The notes: generated by a model from the letters alone, not told the origin. DNA of 64,000 nucleotides from Lycium barbarum (GCF_019175385.1 NC_083346.1:119911771-119975770); one strand, 5' to 3'. Counted from the first letter of the stretch, positions 11,724-23,329 are shown. A program made the numbers and translations.

Positions 11724-12846
11724 ATGAAAGATTCAATATTTAAATTTCCTATTTTGCCAACTGAACTCATCACTGGAATACTCTCAAGGCTTCCTGTGAA
11801 AGCCCTCTTGCAGTTCAGCGTGTTTCAAAGTCTTGGCTTGCTTTAATCTCTAGCCCAGAATTTATCAAAACCCATCTTAGTGTATCTGCTAATAGCAAAG
11901 ATTATACACACCACAGGCTTGTGTTGAGTGGTGTTGACGCCTTTTACAATCTCAAGGACTGTTCTCTTAGATCTTTACTTAGTAGTGACTCTGTGACTGA
12001 GGCATTTGACTTGGATTATCCCCAGAATAACCCTACCCCCAAGAAAATGTTTTGGTTGTGGGTTCGATCAATGGATTGATTTGTGTCGTCACTGGGGACA
12101 CTGACTTGTTTCTATGGAATCCATCAATGAGAAAGTTCAAGAAATTGCCTGATGCTAGACCTATTGGTACACCTGTTTGTTCTAAATATGGTTTTGGATA
12201 TGATGAGTCCCGTCATGATTATAAGGTAGTATTAGTTATGTTTTTATGATTGATGTAAGTTTGGATCCTGTTAAGGTCAAAATATATAGTCTAAAGAATG
12301 ATTACTGGAGAACTTTTGTTGAGGATTTTCAAGGTGGAATGCGATCCACTCAGGCGGGTAAGTTTGCAAATGGGAAGCTTCATTGGGCTACGGATGATGA
12401 TGACTGGAACATCATTTCTATTGATTCGGCTGATGAGAAATGGGGAAAGGTTGAGTAGTCCTGCTATGGAGAAGGATGTAGTCTTTTGCATCTGGCAGTG
12501 TTGAGAAGTGATCTTTATGTCTGCTGTAGTTATATGAGTAGTCACACAGATGTGTGGGTTATGAAAGAGTATGGGGTTAAAGAGTCTTGGATTGTATACC
12601 ATCAAATATCTTAGTGATCTTGAGAATACTTATTTTTCTCGTTTGCTTCCTCCAACTCTTTGCATGTCAAAAAAAGGTGAAATATTGCTTGTAATTGGAT
12701 TAACTCTCATGATACACAATCCAAAGGATGAATCGTCCAGATATACAAAGGTTTCTGAGGTTCTTAACTGTTTCGCAACAAACATCTACATTGAAAGCCT
12801 AGTTTGGCCCCTTTTACAAAACGAACAAAGCACACAACAAGAATGA
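11724..12846 (+). pseudogene. F-box (F-box/kelch, FBA-type) protein pseudogene
   Basis: An ATG at 11724 opens an N-terminal F-box (FPILPTELITGILSRLPVKALLQF), the SKP1-binding module of SCF ubiquitin ligases. One missing base near 11818 shifts the frame; the next frame continues the family text (VSKSWLALISSPEFIKTHL). Further shifts near 12045 and 12240 separate the segments VGSINGLICV and LFLWNPSMRKFKKLP (12052-12249) from the F-box-associated region KVKIYSLKNDYWR (12246-12458). A stop at 12456-12458 and a later shift break the remainder (to about 12846). Order and spacing match plant F-box/kelch proteins of about 370-400 residues. At least four lesions make it non-functional. Confidence 0.88.
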
Positions 12847-15230
12847 AGGTTGCGAAAGCACAAACGAATGACAATGGTGTAGCTAATGACTAGTAAGTGT
12901 TCCACCTGATACATTTTTCTATTTCTTTGTCAAATATATAAAAGACATTTCATATTCTAGGAACTTCTTTACACTGCATATGCTTGGAGATTTTATTTTC
13001 CCTTTTCCTTTTTGCGTATTTCCATAAAATAATTTTGTGACGACAGTTATTTGGTTGTGGTGTTTGGTGTCTTCTGCTCTCAAAAGTAAATGACATTAGA
13101 CATTGTTGATCTTTTTGAGCAATGTGTTAACGGGAAGTGTCGTCCCTCTAAGAGGTTTTGCAGCGGGTGAATTGAATTAGCAGTGGGTGACTGAATTGCA
13201 TGTATTCTTTATTATTGATACTAGAGGAAAGGGACCTCTGCCTTTTGTTTTGGTAGATTAGATTAGACAGAGAACTTTCTTTAGCTCTAAGACTAGGGAT
13301 CCAAGGAATTGGTGGGAATCCTGAAGAAAGAAAATCCCACTCTTAGAACATTTTGGTGGTTTTCCTTGTTGCTTACGTCTAAACCGTTTTTACCTGTCAT
13401 ATGACATATCATGGGGTGCTTGGTTAACTGATATATACCTTTTGAGATTTTAAGAAATGAAAGCTGATGTTAAGAACAATTAATCTATCCTCTGCTGACT
13501 GCATGAGCCAAAATGACGAAGCATGGTTTTTCCGTGTCCTCAACGTTTATTCTTTGTTCCATGAGCATTGAGAGTGACTTCTCTATGTTCGCTAATTGCA
13601 TATCCCACTTTGTCATCTGTAGGTTGAATGCAGACGAAGCTCAGAACAAGCTTTTCCTTCCCTTGAATATCTGTTGTATGTAGTATCTTGAGAATGTTGT
13701 GGCACAAGGTTGAACAAGCTTCTACAATGCTTGATTTCTTTTGTATGCAGTATCTTGAGATTGATTTTTAACTACAAGCAGATCTTCCCTCTGCTACTTA
13801 TATGTGTTGATGATGCTACTTATGATTTCTTCAACTTGTAATGAATATCCAGTGATACATGGTGAAAGGAAGGACATTATAAAAGCTGTTGGTAATTTGC
13901 TGATATAGTATCCAGTTTTGGAGGTTTTCTTGTTGCTAATATCTTACTGTTATTACTTCGACTCTATCTTCCATTATTTTAGTTGTACAATCAGTGGCTG
14001 TATCTTCCTTCACTTCAGCATTAGTGTTGGCATTAGCAAAAAGGTTGAATGAGGAGAAAGCATTTAGCTGCTATTATCACGAGAGTAGATTGGGAATACC
14101 TGTGAACACGGAATTCTAGGAGAAATAGATCGGGTATGAAGCTTTATTTAATGGGATCCTGTCGGCTCTAGAGTATATGAAAGTGCAAATATTTGTCATC
14201 TTTGTCATTTCAAACTGGAAGGTTCCCCATATAATGAATTCTCTTATCTTGTTCTTGATAGAGCTAATTATATCAAAGTTGTCTTTTCAAGAAAAAAAAA
14301 AGTTGTCTTTTCAAGAATCTTCATACATTCTGTTTGAATCTTTCATGATATTAATAGTTCAAAAAGAACTAGGTGCTGGGTTTAGGTTGTGTATCACAAA
14401 GTAAGAGATGAAAAGCATTGTCAAAGTAAAACTCCACTTCGTTATGGTGTCAACTATTTGTTGTGGCATTGTGAAAATCTGATTCAAGCTATGGTGTCAA
14501 CTATATGTTGTGGCACTGTGGAAATTTAATTCATGTTAAGAGCAACTAATTCATGGTATCAACTATTTGTTGTGGCATAGTTTTTCTCCGTTCTTAATGT
14601 TCATTGAATATTCTCTTATTTCCTTGTGCATAGACAAAGACTTATGTGTGTTCGCAAATTGCGTATCTCACTTTGTTGTTGTAGCATGAACGCGTCGTGA
14701 CAAAGTTGAACAAGATTCTCCTTCTCTTGAATTTCTGGTGTATGCAGTATCTCGAGATTGTTGTGACAAAATGTTGAACAAGCTTCTCCTTGTTTACAAT
14801 ATCTTGATATGATCACAAGTTGATCTCGATCGCCCAGCTACTTACATATATGATGATTTGTTCAAATTGTAATGTCATGATTTATTATGTATAAAAATAA
14901 TATTTAAAAGGGTGTAATAATATTTGTATTAGTTATACATAGATTGATAACACTATCAATACTATCAATACAGGATGAAATAATACATGTGAAGCCATGT
15001 TCAAATCATCCCAAGAGGGAAACCAGGTTCTTGCTGGGCATGTGAAGCCATAGTAGAAGCTTCGGACAATGTCAAGGATGAAGTATTGGGGGTTTTCTAA
15101 AACTAGATATAGGTTAATGGGTCGAAAGAAGGCCAATTTTGAATTATTTCCAATAAGTTTAGGCATTTTTGAACCTTTCACTTTATTTTTCAAGGCATAA
15201 GGCTTTGGATTAAGGTTAGGTTAAGTAAAA
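12847..15230. other. Non-coding DNA with a 200-bp direct duplication
   Basis: No gene was recognised. About 200 bp at 13545-13760 recur, diverged, at 14600-14810 (shared text 'gttgaacaagcttct', 'gaatttctggtgtatgcagtatct'). At 14440-14580 a motif 'ggtgtcaactatttgttgtggca' occurs three times. Confidence 0.5.
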
Positions 15231-15286
15231 CACATTGTTACTTTTTATTCATTTTCACCCTCAAATTTGCTCTAAAAATTTAATTC

Positions 15287-15340
15287 TCCCTCAACTTTGA
15301 ACAATAGACATTCTCCTCCGTTAAAGCAAAGTTGAGGGAG
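15287..15340. repeat. Small hairpin-forming inverted repeat
   Basis: The arms 'ctccctcaactttg' and 'caaagttgagggag' are exact complements, separated by about 25 bases. It may be the remnant of a small MITE directly beside the larger foldback element. Confidence 0.6.
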
Positions 15341-15357
15341 AGTTTGATTTAGTTTGG

Positions 15358-16025
15358 GGAATAGGGTCAAAAAGATTCCTCCATTTTGTTTTAATGGCTA
15401 AAAATATCTTTCATTATAATGTTAGGTCATTTATGCCCTTCCGTTATGAAAGTTAACAAATATACCCTTCATTTGACGGAAATCCCTAAATTAATTCAAA
15501 TAACCCGATTTTATAAAAAATAACTCACTCTCATATTTTACCCGTTCCAACCTGCCTCCTAAAATAACCAAGTCTTCCTTCTCTCATAATTTCTTCTCCA
15601 GCAACTCCATCTCCGACCAACAACTTCTCCCATTCCCTTTCCCACCACCGACGGCTGCCGCCACATCTCCACTGCCCGTTATCGCCACTACAACGCCAAA
15701 CTAAAACATCAATGTGGCTGTAGCCGTCGGTGGTGGGAAAGGGAATGGGAGAAGTGGTTGGTCGGAGATGGAATTCGCCAGAGTTGCTGGAGGAGAAAAT
15801 ATGAGAGAAGGAATACTTGGTTATTTTCAGAGGCGGGTTGGGACGGGTAAATATGAGATTGGGTTATTTTTAATGAAATAGGGTTATTTGAATCAATTTG
15901 GGATTTATGTCAAATGAAGAATATATTTGTTAACTTTCGAGAGGGGCATAAATGATCCAAAATTATAACGGAAGATATTTTTAGCCATTAAAATAAAGTA
16001 GAGGGATATTTTTGATCCTTTTTCC
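15358..16025. mobile_element. Foldback (long-TIR) MITE, 668 bp
   Basis: Two arms of about 300 bp (15358-15661 and 15719-16025) are near-complementary along their whole length around a spacer of about 57 bp. The ends are ggaatagggtcaaaaag and the complement of ggaaaaaggatcaaaaat. TTTGG flanks both sides (15353-15357 and 16026-16030), a plausible 5-bp target duplication. No transposase is encoded. The arms meet at 'ccaccgacggct'. The transposon superfamily is not certain. Confidence 0.85.
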
Positions 16026-16045
16026 TTTGGTTTATGTCCAGATAT

Positions 16046-16336
16046 TAGAGCCTATTTGGCCAAGAAAGTTTTTCACTTTTTTCCGAAAAATAATTTCACT
16101 TTATTTAGAAGTTAACGTTTGGTCATGCAAAATCCTAAATACAACGTTTGGTCATGAAAATCCTAAAAATAACTAAAACACCTAAAAACTTGTTTTTGCC
16201 TTTTTCACTTTCAGTATATTCAAAACAACCAAATTTTTTGCAAAAACTATAATCAAATACTTCATTTTCAACTTCAACTTTAAAATACCAAATAAAGTGA
16301 AAAATATTTGATTTTCATGGCCAAACGCCTGCTAAA
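16046..16336. mobile_element. MITE with 'gcctatttggcca' termini
   Basis: The left end 'gagcctatttggccaag' and right end 'catggccaaacgcctgc' are inverted copies enclosing AT-rich, non-coding DNA. Such 'gtttggcca' elements are very common in plant genomes. It lies within 200 bases of the start of the L1-domain gene, so it may contribute promoter sequence. The duplication flanking it is unclear. Confidence 0.65.
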
Positions 16337-16533
16337 TTAGCAAATACTTTTGGATAATTGGGATTCTTATGCAAAATCTCTAAAAATAAAATAAAATAGT
16401 AGGGCAATATTCTCACCTCTTCTAAATCTTATGATTATGAACCACAAATATAATGAACCCTTTCCCAAACACCACCAACTCAAAACAATTCACAGTAGCC
16501 GTCACCCATTCCATAATACAAAACTCAACAACA

Positions 16534-17400
16534 ATGGTGAAAATCAATGAAGACAAGGTACTTAAAGCAGTAAACGCTCTTCTCAAATGGAAAAAATTTC
16601 AATCCAGTAAAACCCAAAACCCACAATCATATCAAGAAGATGAAGAAGAAACACAATTAGTAGATGATAATTTCATTTACCTTCAATTAACTCTCAAGAA
16701 AATCCCACCAAAAGAACTCACTAACCCTCACAAAATCACTCTTTGTCACCCCATTTCAACATTCTCCAATATTTGTCTCATCATTAATGACAATCCCAAA
16801 AAACCCCACAACTCAAAATCCAATCTTGATGGACCCCAACACTCAAAAACCAAACTTGATGTACCCCACAATTCAAGAACCAATCTTGATGTTGAAACAG
16901 CTCAAAAAAAGATCAAACCTTTAGAAATACCAATTACAAAAGTTTTCAAGTTATCCAAGTTGAAAGTTGAATATAATTCTTTTGAGGCTAAAAGGGATTT
17001 GTATGAGTCATATGAACTGTTTTTAGCTGATAAAAGAGTGGTTAATTTGCTTCCAGGTTTATTAGGGAAGCAATTTTATAAAAAGAAAAGGAAAGTACCT
17101 GTGCCTGTTGAGTTAAAGGGGAATAGTAATTGGAAAGAGGAGATAGAAAGAGCGCTTTCGTCGACTTTGTTGTGTTTAGGGAATGGGACATGTAGTGTTT
17201 TGAAAGTTGGGAGAAATGGGATGGAGAGTAGTGAAGTTATGGAGAATGTTTTAGCGGCTATTGATGGAATTATTGAGTTTGTTCCGAAAAAATTGGGTGG
17301 TGTTAGAGCTTTTCATTTGAAGTTTTCGGATTCATTGGCATTGCCTATTTATGAGGATTTGCCTGATCAAAGAGAAAATAATGAGAAGAAAAAGAAGTAA
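16534..17400 (+). CDS. Ribosomal protein L1 domain protein (RSL1D1-like)
   Basis: An intronless gene for a protein of the ribosomal L1p/L10e superfamily, RSL1D1-like branch. These proteins are nucleolar and tied to ribosome biogenesis. I chose the ATG at 16534 (MVKINEDKVLKAVNALLKWK, the usual opening helix), giving 288 residues. An in-frame ATG at 16453 would add 27 residues without known similarity. L1-fold signatures include IYLQLTLKKIPP, HKITLCHPI, LFLADKRVVNLLPGLLGKQFYKKKRKVPVPVEL and a C-terminal domain ending FVPKKLGGVRAFHLKFSDSLALPIYE. The tail is lysine-rich (EKKKK). A low-complexity Asn/Ser/His/Lys stretch (roughly residues 84-121) sits in the middle, made of three short imperfect repeats ending NLD/KLD. 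Its 3' end is duplicated several times immediately downstream. Confidence 0.88.
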   Translation: MVKINEDKVLKAVNALLKWKKFQSSKTQNPQSYQEDEEETQLVDDNFIYLQLTLKKIPPKELTNPHKITLCHPISTFSNICLIINDNPKKPHNSKSNLDGPQHSKTKLDVPHNSRTNLDVETAQKKIKPLEIPITKVFKLSKLKVEYNSFEAKRDLYESYELFLADKRVVNLLPGLLGKQFYKKKRKVPVPVELKGNSNWKEEIERALSSTLLCLGNGTCSVLKVGRNGMESSEVMENVLAAIDGIIEFVPKKLGGVRAFHLKFSDSLALPIYEDLPDQRENNEKKKK

Positions 17401-19250
17401 AGAAAGTGAAGATTTTCCAACTAGAAGTCTGACGCATAGGCTGGATCACAATCAAATGTTATGTTTTGTGGTAAATTTGGATGAAATGTTTCCATTTTTA
17501 TTCTTACTAGGCAGTGAATACAACAATGTGTTATTTTCCATATTGCTGTCCTTTTATTGTCTGATTTGATCTAGTGTTGTTTCAAGTGGGAAATTCTATT
17601 GTTATATTTTTTGGTAGCTTATCAGTGTAATTCAGTTCAATTTATGATAAAAGTGAGAGTTTCAATCATCACGTGCTCAAAAGGCCATTGTTTCATACTT
17701 TTCTACTCATTGCGATCATGCGAGAATGTTTTGTTGGGTTTGTTCCGAAAAAATTGGGTGGTCTTAGAGCTTTTCATTTGATGTTTTCGGATTCATTGGC
17801 ATTGCCTGTTTATGAAGCTTTGCCTGATCAAAGGGAAAATACAGAGAAGAAAAAGAAGTAGAGAAAGTGAAAGCTTAGCTCAACAATCAAATGTTATATT
17901 TGGTGGTAAATTTTGATGAAGTGTTTCCATTTTTATTCTTACTAGGCAGTGAATACATCAATGTGTTCTTTTTTATTGTCTGATTTTATCAATTGTTGTT
18001 TCAACTGGGAAATTCTAAGGTTATATTTCTTGGTAGCTTATCAGTGTAGTCGGTTTAATTTATGATAAAAGTGAGAGTTTCCATTATCATGCGCTTCAAA
18101 GGCCAGTTGTTTCATCCTCTTTTATTTCTACTCATTGCGATCATGCGAGAATGTTTGAGCTGCATTAAAGGAATTGTTGGGTTTGTTCCGAAAAAAAATG
18201 GGTGGTCTTAGACCGTTTCGTTTGATGGTTTCGGATTCGTTGACATTGCCTGTTTATGAAGCTTTGCCTGATCAAAGAGAAAATGCTGAGAAGAAAAAGC
18301 AGAGAAAGTGAGATCTTGGCTCTTCAAAAAAAAATTCCAGTGCGTAAGTAATTAACGCATTGGCTCATAATCAAATGCTATGTTTTGTGGTAAATTTGGA
18401 TGAAGTGTGTTCCATTTTTGTTCTTACTAGGCAGTGAATACTACAGTGTGTTCTTTTTTCCTTTTGCTGCAGTCCTTGTATTGTCTGATTTGATCTAGTG
18501 TTGTTTCAAGTGGGAAATCTCTTAGTAGCTTATCAGTGTAGGCGGTTCAATTTATGATAAAAGTGAGAGTTTCAATCAATCATGTGCTCAAAAGGACAGT
18601 TGTTTCATCCTTTTCTATTTTAGCTACTTATGTGTATTATACGTGCAACTGTAATAATATAGAAAGAGCATGCTCGTCGACTTTGTTGTGTTTAGGGAGT
18701 GGGACTTGTAGTGTTTTGAAAATTGGGAGACTAGGACTGGAAAATGGTGAACTTATGGAGAATGTTTTAGCTGCCATTGAAGAAATTGTTGAGTTTGTTC
18801 TGAAAAAATTGGGTGATGTTAGAGCTTTTCATTTGAAGTTTTCTGATTTATTGGCATTGCCTGTCTATGAGGGTAAGTAATCGACGCATAGGCTCACAAT
18901 CAAATGTTACCCTTTTTTTTTTTTTGGTAAATTTGGATTAAGTGTTTTCGTTTTTAATCTTATTACTAGGTAGTGAATACAGCAATGTGTTCTTTTTCCT
19001 TTTGCTGTCCTTTTATTGTCTGGTTTGATCTAGTGTTGTTTCATAGTGAGAAATTCTAATGTTATATTTTTTGGTAGCTTATCAGTGTAGTCGGTTCAAT
19101 TTATGATAAAAGCGAGAGTTTCAATCATCATGCGCTTCAAAGGCCAATGTTTCATACTTTTCTATTTTATCTAGTTGTTTTGTATTATACGTGCAACTAT
19201 TTCTAATCACTGGGATCATGCGAGAATTTTGCTCTAATATCTTGAGCAGT
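17240..19250 (+). repeat. Tandem array of the L1-domain gene's 3' end
   Basis: The last coding segment plus 3' flank is repeated behind the gene. Marker 'gttccgaaaaaattgggtgg' lies near 17281 (parent), 17741, 18185 and, diverged, 18796. Marker 'gtagcttatcagtgtag' lies near 17611, 18040, 18527 and 19074. Units are about 440-610 bp. The second and third copies keep only the C-terminal codons (FHL..FSDSLALPVYEALPDQRE). The last (18655-18880) keeps a longer coding part (SSTLLCLGSGTCSVLKIG). Copies lack starts and promoters, so they are likely non-coding, or part of a long 3' untranslated region. Confidence 0.88.
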
Positions 19251-19565
19251 CATAAACTTTAGCTGATTCCTGATCACTCGTTTTTTTAGGTTTACAAAAC
19301 TTAAAGCGTTGATAAGTTTGGTTTTGGATTCTGCATAGGACAGCTATATCTGTTATGGCATTTTATATGTGGATTGTGTACGTGCTTGTTTTATGTCATA
19401 AATGCTAAGCAACAGCAGCACAGGTGTTATGCTAGGACAAGTTTCATTTTAATAATATGGTGATGAGGTAATCATTGGTATAGGCAACAAAGGATCAGAA
19501 CATGAGATGCAAAAAATAAAACATCCAAGGTTCATTACAGAGCTTTTATGCAGAAATGGTGTATC

Positions 19566-22500
19566 TTAGATGGAAGAAATAAGGCCTCTCTCTTTGAGGA
19601 ATGCGATGCAATCATCAAACATCTCTTCAATGGACTTGAATTTCATTCCTAAGCCCTCCAGCTTCGAAGTGTTGAATTCATAGGGAGGTCGATCCAATTC
19701 CTTAAACCTGAAATAGCAGTGTTGGCAAATGGGAATCTTCATCAAAGAGGTACTGCATTTCTTTCTAGTTTCTATTACTATATGATTTTAGCAGAGGTAA
19801 TGAATAAAGATGTAGCTGTAGATATTTCTAGGTCACAGAGACGGATCCAAGAACTAAAAGCAGTAAAGTGCACCTTTTTTCTTACTATACTCACATACAT
19901 ACATAGGTTTTAGTTTTTCACTTCTGTATGTATAGTAGCGTATGCAGGATTTTGTGCAAGTGTTATAGTCCTACTAACTGAACTTGACTTGTACATGGCG
20001 TTGTGACTTGAGCTTTAGGGGTTTTAAGGAGTTACTTCATGTTCTAAATTAGTGTTTACTTTGTTGTATTTTGAAGTGGTGCTAACTACCTAAACCAAAT
20101 GTTTATCTAAAATATTATACAGTGAAATTTTAGCAAAGCAATTTCTGATGACTGTTCCTGCTATAATCCACCACTACATAAGTCAGACCTCTCTGTAACA
20201 GTCATCCTCTATAACAACATTTCACTATAACAACCATGCTTTTGTGGAACTGATCTATTTCATGTTGGTCTTGGTCACTACCCAGTGTAATCCCACAATA
20301 GTGGGGTCTGGGGAGGGTAAGATGTACGCAGCCTTACCCCTACCTGGGTAGGGAGGCTGTTTCCGATTGACCCTCGGCAACCCTCCTCCTTTATCCGGGC
20401 TTGGGACTTATGTTATGAAATATATTCTCTATAACAGCATTTCGCTATCGCAGCCAAAAAGTATCAGAACAAACGATGTTGTTATAGAGAAGATGTTATA
20501 GAGTTTTGACTGTATGTAACTTGCGTTTGAGACAATAGGTTCAAATGCACCCACAGCTTATGTAATGGATCTGCCTCTTCTCGGGATTATACTAACCTTT
20601 TAGGAATAGGCAAAGACGGGTAGCGCTCTGATAGAACCGAGACAAGTTGATTGTTGTCAAGAACTTTTGAGCTGCAAAGGAACCTCCCATGAGCACTTGG
20701 ATGCTCATAAACAAGTATATGAGAGAGAGCTACATCATCTATGTGAACGTAACCCATTCTTCCATGGAATTCAAACTTATCTGTCTGTCCTTTAAGCAAA
20801 CCAAGAACATCATTTGCTGTTGAACACAAATCTGGAGGCAAACTTGGCCCAATGATGAAAGAGGGAAGTAGTGTCACAAGATCAATGTTGTTTTTTTCAC
20901 AGAATTCCCAAGCAGCCTTCTCAGCTAGGGTCTTTGATAGTACATACCAAATCTTGCATGGAAAGAGTAAAATGGTGAGATCCTGAGATCATTGTTTATA
21001 TTTCCCATCTGAATGTTTTCCTCGAAAATACATAGGTTGCTAACTTATTTTCTGGTGTTTGATGAGTAAACAGAAAAAGTTGTCTGAATAGCATTTACAT
21101 AATTTAGGCAAACACAACGAGGGTGGAAATGGGATTGGTGGGTGTGGAGGTGGGGGTGGGGAAGGGCAAAGGGGAAACGGGCGTGGGAGGTAGATCAATG
21201 TGAAATGCCATTTATGAAACTTATTTTTCCTAATTTTACAAGGGAAGTCATTTTCTGACTTTTAAGAAACTTGTTTTCCTAGAGGAAATGTTGACCAACC
21301 AAACATAGAAAATTTCCTCCATTCTGAACACACCCTTAAAGTTTTAACTGATACTCTCACTATCAAACTATCTTTTCAACTACTGCTTTAGTACACACTT
21401 CCGTATGTAAAGTCAAACTAATATTTAAACTTCATACTCAATCAAATATCAAACGGAATGGACCGAGTATTTTATAGGAAATGTTAATAGCAGAACAGAT
21501 GTATATACCTCAAATTTTTTGCAGAATTCGACAGAGCTCCAAGATGATTCATCCAAGGGTATGTTAGGGTCAATGTCATCTCTTACCCTTGCTGTCGAAG
21601 AAGAGGAAGTCAAAACCACACGTCTCAGTCTTGCATTTTTCTTACAGGATCTTAGCACATTTAAGGTACCATCTACTGCAGGATTCAAGATTTCAACCTG
21701 CAGCATGCAAAATTAGTTACTTGAAGGTCATTCACTCCGTTCAATTTTATATGGTACTCTTTTTTTCAGTCAAATATTGTCATATAAAATGGAACGGATA
21801 GAAGATTTTGGATACCGTGGCATCAAAAGTAGGCTTTCCCAAGACAGGTGAGGCAGTATGAAAAACACCTTCACAACCCATAATGGCATCATCAAAGCTG
21901 CCTTCATCAGTTAGGTTAGCCTTCACCAGACGGAGTCTCTCCTTTGCTCCTTGTAGCTTCCATAGATGTCCTACTTTCTTCTGGTTCCCTGATTTATTGA
22001 CATAAAAACTTCATTACCATGAAATAGATGAATGGATGAATCTCCATTACTAGTAACTATATTACAAGAATTCATTTATGTATACGTATCCCTTTAGGGG
22101 CAGAGCTATTGCTGCTTGTCTAACGAGCAGAGCACACCAGCAGCGTGCATCGCGTGATTCTAATGTGTTGTTTGCACTTGACTGGATGGGCAATTGACTG
22201 GAATATATATTTGATTCGCCCCACCTACTTATCTTGGTTGACAACATTAAAGAGAAAGCGATAGTTTTGTGTAACATGCTATGGTCTCATCACCCTTACG
22301 AGGTAGTGATGCGTTTCACGTGCTCTAAGCCAGACCTGTGTGTGGTTAGGAAGATTGGCCACAGAGTGGTACAACCCTACCCTACCACCTATAGGACGGC
22401 TGCCCGAAAAGGAACCCTTATTCATGGGGAGTCTATTGACCTGTATAGATAGATCAATTTTTTATCAGTGTATATATACTGCATATTGTATCCCCTTGAA

Positions 22501-23123
22501 AGGTATAAATTATATTTTGACTCTCCCCAGTGAGTATTTTCACTTATGATTGTGTGTATCTATTCGATGTCAATACAAATGTATGCAGGGGCAGAGCTAC
22601 ATGTTATGAAGGGAAAAGAAAAAGGGATGTCAAGTGACTGATGGATTTGGACCATCCACCTCTAACTGTAGAAAGGTAGGAGCTCACCAAATTAGCCACC
22701 CTCAATCCCACGAGGGGAGTTCAACTGAACCCCTTTAGTCAAAAAATTTCCTTACGCAGATAAGGTAAAGGAACAAAACTTATATATATAGGGAAGCTTT
22801 AGCATAGCAGCATAGGTGGTTCAAAAATTGCTTTAGGTCGCAGGTTTGAATCCTCATTATGGTATTCCTGCGTTCTTTTGAGTCCCTTCGTTAGAATTTC
22901 TGATTTCACCACTGAATGTGACATAGACTAGTAATGAGATGAGAGTACGAGTAGTCAATGTACCTGGATCTCTAACTGTGCCAATGACATGATAACCAGA
23001 CAAGAGAAGACGTTTGATCAACCATGAAGCTACAAAACCAGATGCACCTGTCACACATACTTTTCCCTTGTAATTATTGGTGTTTTCTTCTACTACTATA
23101 TTTTTATCCTCTTTTATTTCCAT
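19566..23123 (-). CDS. TKPR1: Tetraketide alpha-pyrone reductase 1 (DRL1-type), five exons
   Basis: An NADPH-dependent short-chain reductase of the dihydroflavonol-reductase/cinnamoyl-CoA-reductase-like group. Exons: 22964-23123, 21816-21988, 21509-21697, 20597-20952 and 19566-19707. All introns have GT/AG ends and phases agree, giving 339 residues. The Rossmann motif GASGFVA is at 26-32, catalytic-type Ser in TSSSST near 143, and Y177-x3-K181 in [11 protein letters not shown]. Further text ([64 protein letters not shown]) agrees closely with Arabidopsis TKPR1 (At4g35420) as I recall it. That enzyme reduces tetraketide pyrones in anther tapetum for sporopollenin. The N-terminus is about 15 residues longer than usual. 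Introns 3 and 4 carry MITE/SINE insertions. Orthology rather than paralogy is inferred. Confidence 0.93.
20175..20517. mobile_element. MITE in TKPR1 intron 4, split by a SINE
   Basis: The inverted termini are 'cataagtcagacctctctgtaacag' at the left and 'gttatagagttttgactgtat' at the right. Both halves hold 'ctctataacaacattt'-type text. A SINE at about 20276-20410 interrupts it. Such 'tctataacagcatttc' MITEs are familiar from Solanaceae genomes. Confidence 0.6.
20276..20410 (+). mobile_element. SINE copy (Au-like, Solanaceae type) nested in the MITE
   Basis: Text such as 'cccagtgtaatcccacaat', 'gtggggtctggggagggtaa' and 'ggaggctgtttccgattgac' belongs to a SINE family abundant in Solanaceae. 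I believe it is the Au-like family, but the name is from memory. It has GC-rich content unlike the surrounding intron. Confidence 0.65.
21100..21345. mobile_element. MITE remnant in TKPR1 intron 3
   Basis: A G-rich core ('ggaggtgggggtgggg') is followed by 'gaccaaccaaacatagaaaa' and 'gaacacaccctt'. The arrangement is like the MITE at 29814-30162. Ends are not well defined. Confidence 0.4.
21735..21800. mobile_element. Tiny Stowaway-like derivative in TKPR1 intron 2
   Basis: Short inverted arms 'cactccgttcaattttatatg' and 'catataaaatggaacgg' flank about 25 bases. The text resembles deleted 'ctccctccgttt' MITE ends. Confidence 0.45.
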
Positions 23124-23166
23124 GTTTTTCAACTTCTTGGTAGCACCAAGTTCATGTATTGGTGTG

Positions 23167-23174
23167 TATATATA
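23167..23174 (-). promoter_or_regulatory. Probable TATA box of TKPR1
   Basis: TATATATA lies about 45 bases upstream of the TKPR1 start codon, with no other TATA-like element closer. This implies a 5' untranslated leader of only about 15-20 bases. Position is the only evidence. Confidence 0.45.
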
Positions 23175-23329
23175 GGGAAAAGTTGGGCTTTCTTGAAGTT
23201 GGTTTAAAGAAGGTGAATCATTAATTTTCTGTGGCTTTTTTGGCATTCACCACCTGCATTAGTTTTTTTTTTTTTTAAACTAGTAAAATCCCCAACACCC
23301 TATTGCCGCTTTAGATTAATACTAGTATT

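Noticed and set aside
12291..12605. 104-codon minus-strand frame
   Set aside because: It is antisense to the F-box pseudogene and shows no similarity of its own.
22800..22880. B-box-like 'ggtttgaatcctc', considered as a SINE in TKPR1 intron 1
   Set aside because: No convincing A box, tail or target duplication.
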